Shown here in pieces: positions 61,190 to 64,000 of a stretch of DNA of 64,000 nucleotides. A program made the position numbers and the translations under genes. Source of the stretch: Firmicutes bacterium HGW-Firmicutes-16 (GTDB lineage Bacteria > Bacillota > Clostridia > Oscillospirales > Oscillospiraceae); assembly GCA_002841545.1 (NCBI GenBank), contig PGZZ01000002.1, positions 524,912 to 588,911 of the forward strand, written 5' to 3'. Position 1 is the stretch's first letter. Each line of letters begins with the position of its first letter. The notes under the pieces were generated by a model. That model worked only from the letters and a program-made list of their open reading frames with translations, made no database searches and was not told the origin of the DNA.

Positions 61190-61254
61190 ATTGTACCACA
61201 TTAGTGAGATAAAGCAAGCGCAATTAGCAAAATGCCTGTGCATTTTTTGCACAG
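61190..61254 (-). promoter_or_regulatory. Promoter and upstream dyad of the amino acid transporter operon
   Basis: Minus-strand TTGCTT (61212-61217) and TACAAT (61190-61195, preceded by TGG) are 16 bases apart. Further upstream CTGTGCA and TGCACAG (61236-61254) form a perfect 7+7 dyad around TTTTT, a candidate regulator site. The 318-base gap to the response regulator gene also holds TGGTATAAT near 61338 for the plus strand and a GCCGC/GCGGC hairpin at 61410-61422 in that gene's leader. Confidence 0.6.
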
Positions 61255-61465
61255 AGCCATATTCCCATATTTTTATTGCTAAACTCTCCATTTTCAGTGC
61301 GTTTTTTACATTTTGTTAATCTATTTATATAATCCACTGGTATAATGTATTTAATAATATATAATGTTTTCAAGCAAACATCATATTTTATTATATCTAT
61401 ATATCATAACGCCGCTTTGCGGCTATGGTATAAAAAATATAACATATTCGGAAGGACGTGTTTTC

Positions 61466-62158
61466 ATGTCTAAAAAAGCCTTAATCATAGAAGACGACGC
61501 TAATATTGCGGAGCTCTTACGCCTGTATCTCGAAAAGGACGGTTTCGACATCATTAAAGCTTCGGACGGAGGAACGGGAGTCCGTTACGCTCTTACCGAA
61601 AACCCCGACGTGATTCTTCTCGACATCATGCTGCCCGTTCTGGATGGCTGGCAGGTATGCCGGAAGGTTCGCGAAACATCTAAAACTCCCATCATAATGC
61701 TGACCGCCAAGGGCGAGACCTTTGACAAGGTGAACGGTCTCGAAATGGGTGCCGACGACTACATAGTCAAGCCTTTCGAGGTTAAGGAGCTTCTTGCCCG
61801 CATCCACGCAGTTATGCGCAGAACGGAACCGGAAGAAAAATCCGGCGAGAGGAAGCTCACCTTTGAAAAGCTAATAATTAACCTTGATTCCTATGAACTC
61901 ATTGTCGATGGAAAAAAGGTCGAGACTCCTCCGAAAGAAATGGAGCTTTTGTTCCACTTAGCCTCGACTCCAAACAGGGTCTACACCCGCAATCAGCTTC
62001 TGGACGAGGTTTGGGGCTTTGATTATTTCGGCGATTCCCGCACTGTTGACGTCCATGTGAAGCGTCTTCGTGAAAAGCTCGAGGGAGTTTCCGAGCAGTG
62101 GACGCTCAAGACCGTCTGGGGCGTGGGCTATAAGTTCGAGCTTGACGAAAAAGTATAA
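61466..62158 (+). CDS. OmpR/PhoB family response regulator
   Basis: A 230-residue two-domain regulator. The receiver has D10/D11, phosphoacceptor Asp53 (VILLDIMLP) and the KPF lysine; the C-terminal winged helix contains RVYTRNQLLDEVWG and DVHVKRLREKL. The frame opens at 61364 but has no ribosome binding site there; the ATG at 61466 follows GGAAGGA. It pairs with the histidine kinase gene 58 bases downstream. PhoB-like direct repeats after the kinase gene suggest, but do not prove, a phosphate role. Confidence 0.94.
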   Translation: MSKKALIIEDDANIAELLRLYLEKDGFDIIKASDGGTGVRYALTENPDVILLDIMLPVLDGWQVCRKVRETSKTPIIMLTAKGETFDKVNGLEMGADDYIVKPFEVKELLARIHAVMRRTEPEEKSGERKLTFEKLIINLDSYELIVDGKKVETPPKEMELLFHLASTPNRVYTRNQLLDEVWGFDYFGDSRTVDVHVKRLREKLEGVSEQWTLKTVWGVGYKFELDEKV

Positions 62159-62170
62159 TAGATAAAGACG

Positions 62171-62192
62171 AAACGGCCGACGAAGGCCGTTT
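62171..62192 (+). other. Short stem-loop between response regulator and kinase genes
   Basis: AAACGGCC and GGCCGTTT pair around GACGAA, followed by TGCG, not a T run. It may tune the regulator-to-kinase ratio. Confidence 0.35.
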
Positions 62193-62216
62193 TGCGCCTT
62201 GAGGAGAGATAGACGA

Positions 62217-63641
62217 TTGAAAAGCATATACTTTAAAAACTTTGTAATGACGGCTATGCTAGTCGTTATCAGCTTCTTCGTTCTGGGAACGTCCATAGTC
62301 ATACTCGGGCGCTCTTTTGCTCTCAATCAAAAGCGCGACAGCATTGAGCTGGGCGCAACTGAGGTCTCGAAGGCCGCTTCCGCTTTTTTGGAGGAGAACA
62401 GCGACCTTAACGCCTGGTATCTTCGTCTTATAATTAGCTCTCTTGCAAAGAGCACCGGAAACGAAATCTTTATTACCGACACTCATGGTGCTATTGTTTC
62501 AAGCTCCGATATGGACATCGTTTCCCCCTACATCGGCAAACAGATAAGCAATAGCATAATGGAAGAGCTGTATAGGAACGGCAAGTTCCAAAAACTCACC
62601 ACGCTGGAGAATCTATATAATAACCGACCTTATTATATCGTAGCGTTGCCGGTAACGGTCGATAACAACATGGTGGCGGCATATGTTTTTGTCGGTTCGG
62701 ACTGCACAGAGATTATCGCCGCGTGGGGTACTGCGTCCACGGTCTTTGTGTCAACGGCACTTATAGTCATGCTGCTCGCTGTCATTCTATCCTATTACAA
62801 CTCCAAGCGCCAGTCAGAGCCTCTTTTAGAGATGGCATCTGCCGCCAGACGCTTTGCACACGGCGATTTTTCCGCCCGCGTTGCGGACGAGGGCCGTGAG
62901 GACGAGATTGGAGAGCTCACCGAGTCCTTTAACTTGATGGCTGAATCTCTGGAAAAGTCCGAACATCTTAGAAGCGAATTTATCGCAAACATTTCACATG
63001 AGCTTAAAACCCCTATGACTACGATCGCCGGCTTTGCAGACGGCATACTGGACGGTACCATCCCGAAGGACGACCAGGACAAATACCTCGCCACGATTTC
63101 AAGCGAGACTAAGCGTCTTTCCCGTCTTGTGAGGCAGATGCTGCAAATGAGTAAGATTCAATCCGTCGACACGGTTGCGCTACTTGCCCGAAGCTTCGAC
63201 CTTTCCGAGGTCATTATGCGCACCCTCATTAACTTTGAGAATAAGATTACGCAGCGCGGACTCGATGTTGACTGCCAGCTTCCCGAAGAGAGTATCATCG
63301 TCCGCGGCGATGAGGATTCCATCACGCAGGTAGTCTATAATCTGCTTGATAACGCAATAAAGTTTTCGGAAAAAGGCTCCACTCTCAGAATTTCGCTTTG
63401 GAAGCAGAACAACAAGGCTTTTGTTTCAATTAAGAACCACGGCGAGACAATAGCGCCTTCGGAGCTTCCCTTTGTCTTTGACAGGTTCCACAAAACCGAT
63501 AAATCGAGAAGTCTTGACCGCGACGGCGTAGGGCTTGGACTTTCAATCGTTAAGACCATTCTCAATAACCATAATGAGGATATAACGGTCACAAGCCGTG
63601 ACGGTGTAACGGACTTCATGTTCACCGTCAGGATGAAATAA
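62217..63641 (+). CDS. Sensor histidine kinase
   Basis: A 474-residue membrane kinase. Transmembrane helices near 10-32 and 173-195 flank an extracellular sensor domain; a HAMP domain (about 195-248), HisKA with phosphoacceptor His261 in NISHELKTPM, and HATPase_c with VVYNLLDNAIKFSE (N box) and VGLGLSI (G box) follow. The start is TTG (62217-62219) behind GAGGAG; the earlier in-frame TTG at 62199 lies against the ribosome binding site itself. Layout fits PhoR/ResE-like kinases. Confidence 0.93.
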   Translation: MKSIYFKNFVMTAMLVVISFFVLGTSIVILGRSFALNQKRDSIELGATEVSKAASAFLEENSDLNAWYLRLIISSLAKSTGNEIFITDTHGAIVSSSDMDIVSPYIGKQISNSIMEELYRNGKFQKLTTLENLYNNRPYYIVALPVTVDNNMVAAYVFVGSDCTEIIAAWGTASTVFVSTALIVMLLAVILSYYNSKRQSEPLLEMASAARRFAHGDFSARVADEGREDEIGELTESFNLMAESLEKSEHLRSEFIANISHELKTPMTTIAGFADGILDGTIPKDDQDKYLATISSETKRLSRLVRQMLQMSKIQSVDTVALLARSFDLSEVIMRTLINFENKITQRGLDVDCQLPEESIIVRGDEDSITQVVYNLLDNAIKFSEKGSTLRISLWKQNNKAFVSIKNHGETIAPSELPFVFDRFHKTDKSRSLDRDGVGLGLSIVKTILNNHNEDITVTSRDGVTDFMFTVRMK

Positions 63642-63667
63642 AAAACCATTCCAAATTAATGTATAAG

Positions 63668-63721
63668 TTCATAAACTTTTCACATTATATTCATAACGAG
63701 TACAAAAGTGTGTTTTATCAT
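63668..63721 (+). promoter_or_regulatory. Three 11-bp direct repeats (Pho-box-like) with a -10
   Basis: TTCATAA (63668), TTCACAT (63679) and TTCATAA (63690) occur at exact 11-base steps, the spacing bound by PhoB/OmpR-type regulators. TATCAT at 63716-63721 could be the -10 of a promoter without a normal -35. The response regulator encoded just upstream is the obvious candidate binder. Confidence 0.6.
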
Positions 63722-63735
63722 AAAGACATGCTCAA

Positions 63736-63788
63736 GGAGAAAGAAATGAATGTCAACTCTTTGAACTCCAACTAAGATTCTTTTCTCC
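63736..63788 (+). promoter_or_regulatory. Hairpin enclosing a nine-codon ORF and hiding its ribosome binding site
   Basis: GGAGAAAGAA (63736-63745), which contains the GGAG of the ribosome binding site, can pair with TTCTTTTCTCC (63778-63788) through ten pairs and one bulge. The whole short ORF lies in the loop. Pairing is read directly; function is inferred. Confidence 0.45.
63746..63775 (+). CDS. Nine-codon leader-type ORF
   Basis: ATG at 63746, six bases after AAGGAG, opens a frame reading MNVNSLNSN and then TAA. The ribosome binding site is among the best in the window, yet the product is only nine residues, four of them Asn. It may be a leader peptide of a truncated or displaced gene, or a chance ORF in a small RNA. 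Confidence 0.35.
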   Translation: MNVNSLNSN

Positions 63789-63820
63789 CCTCTATAATAT
63801 AATCCTCTCTCAAGCAGCTA

Positions 63821-63842
63821 AGCTCCGGGTAAAACCGGGGCT
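63821..63842 (+). terminator. Terminator-like hairpin after the nine-codon ORF
   Basis: AGCTCCGG and CCGGGGCT pair (one G-T) around GTAAAA, followed by the weak T tract TTCTGTT. With the upstream repeats it would define a short transcript of about 120 bases. Confidence 0.55.
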
Positions 63843-63902
63843 TTCTGTTATCCAGCGGAGCACGGAAGTCTATCGCCGCAAAAAAACAGGCTCCGTATCA
63901 CC

Positions 63903-64000
63903 TGAAGTGCACCCCAAATGTTAGACGGTATGATATGCACTGAACCAAGAAAAACGGACATTGTAAGATAGCCCCCAATTGTAGGATAATAACTACGATT
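63903..64000. mobile_element. Possible IS3-type element end at the window edge
   Basis: TGAAGTGCACCCCAAATG (from 63903) followed by TTAGAC resembles terminal repeats of IS3-family elements from clostridia as I remember them. The sequence runs off the edge, so neither a transposase nor the other end can be seen. The 60 bases before it (from about 63843) show no gene. Low confidence. Confidence 0.3.

Noticed and set aside
1..64000. CRISPR arrays, rRNA genes and complete tRNA genes
   Set aside because: No regularly spaced repeats, no rRNA-like stretch and no full cloverleaf were seen on either strand by eye.

Overview
This window looks like chromosomal DNA from a spore-forming, anaerobic member of the Clostridia, most likely the Oscillospirales/Ruminococcaceae side. 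The grounds are gene content, not a database search: spoIIR, two T-box leaders, a yybP-ykoY riboswitch, a nine-gene V-type ATPase operon, LL-diaminopimelate aminotransferase (DapL), RNase M5, NrdR, an ECF transporter core next to truA, and many TTG/GTG starts behind strong GGAGG-type ribosome binding sites. Almost everything is housekeeping. No prophage, CRISPR array, rRNA or complete tRNA was seen. The only hint of a mobile element is a possible IS3-type end in the last 100 bases.

Layout. 1-8.3 kb: glmS (cut by the window edge), dapL-dapF, a DUF421/DUF4363 pair, nrdR, then rnmV-holA-comEC. 8.4-16.3 kb: a HIT protein and alaS behind an alanine T-box, an HD protein with a MATE exporter, an unusual phosphofructokinase, and argG. 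16.5-19.9 kb: YbaK-type deacylase, radical SAM protein, FlK-like thioesterase, and a second alanine T-box driving an AlaA-type transaminase. 20-25.7 kb: two YtrA-type GntR/ABC modules on either side of a CPBP protease, then a DUF6512 protein. 26-31 kb: a 72-residue protein with a possibly structured leader, a cobalt/nickel ECF transporter (cbiM-cbiQ-cbiO), and an fchA-folD pair in which FolD lacks its cyclohydrolase lysine. 31-39.7 kb: the V-ATPase operon, transcribed right to left as H-C-I-K-F-E-A-B-D. 39.9-47.1 kb: apgM-ispE, spoIIR, a riboswitch-controlled P-type ATPase, and an SPFH protein with a ribbon-helix-helix partner. 47.2-48.9 kb: an SGNH hydrolase/DUF4358 pair and a small gene remnant. 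49-57.6 kb: a methyltransferase, ecfA1-ecfA2-ecfT-truA, DUF5711-CvpA-ClpE-like. 57.7-64 kb: a polar amino acid ABC transporter, an extra substrate-binding lipoprotein whose fold order is circularly permuted, a two-component system, and a compact regulatory unit with 11-bp direct repeats and a nine-codon ORF inside a hairpin.

How the parts work together. Alanine supply and charging share one signal: alaS and alaA each sit behind a T-box with a candidate GCC (Ala) specifier. Metal handling appears twice, as Mn-sensing RNA before a P-type ATPase and as a Co/Ni importer. One-carbon metabolism seems split between a separate cyclohydrolase (fchA-like) and a FolD predicted to be dehydrogenase-only.

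The observations most worth a second look are the permuted binding protein (57687-58490), the hairpin-enclosed nine-codon ORF behind Pho-box-like repeats (63668-63842), the FolD/FchA division of labour, the hairpin covering the spoIIR ribosome binding site, and the possible structured leader at 26233-26372.
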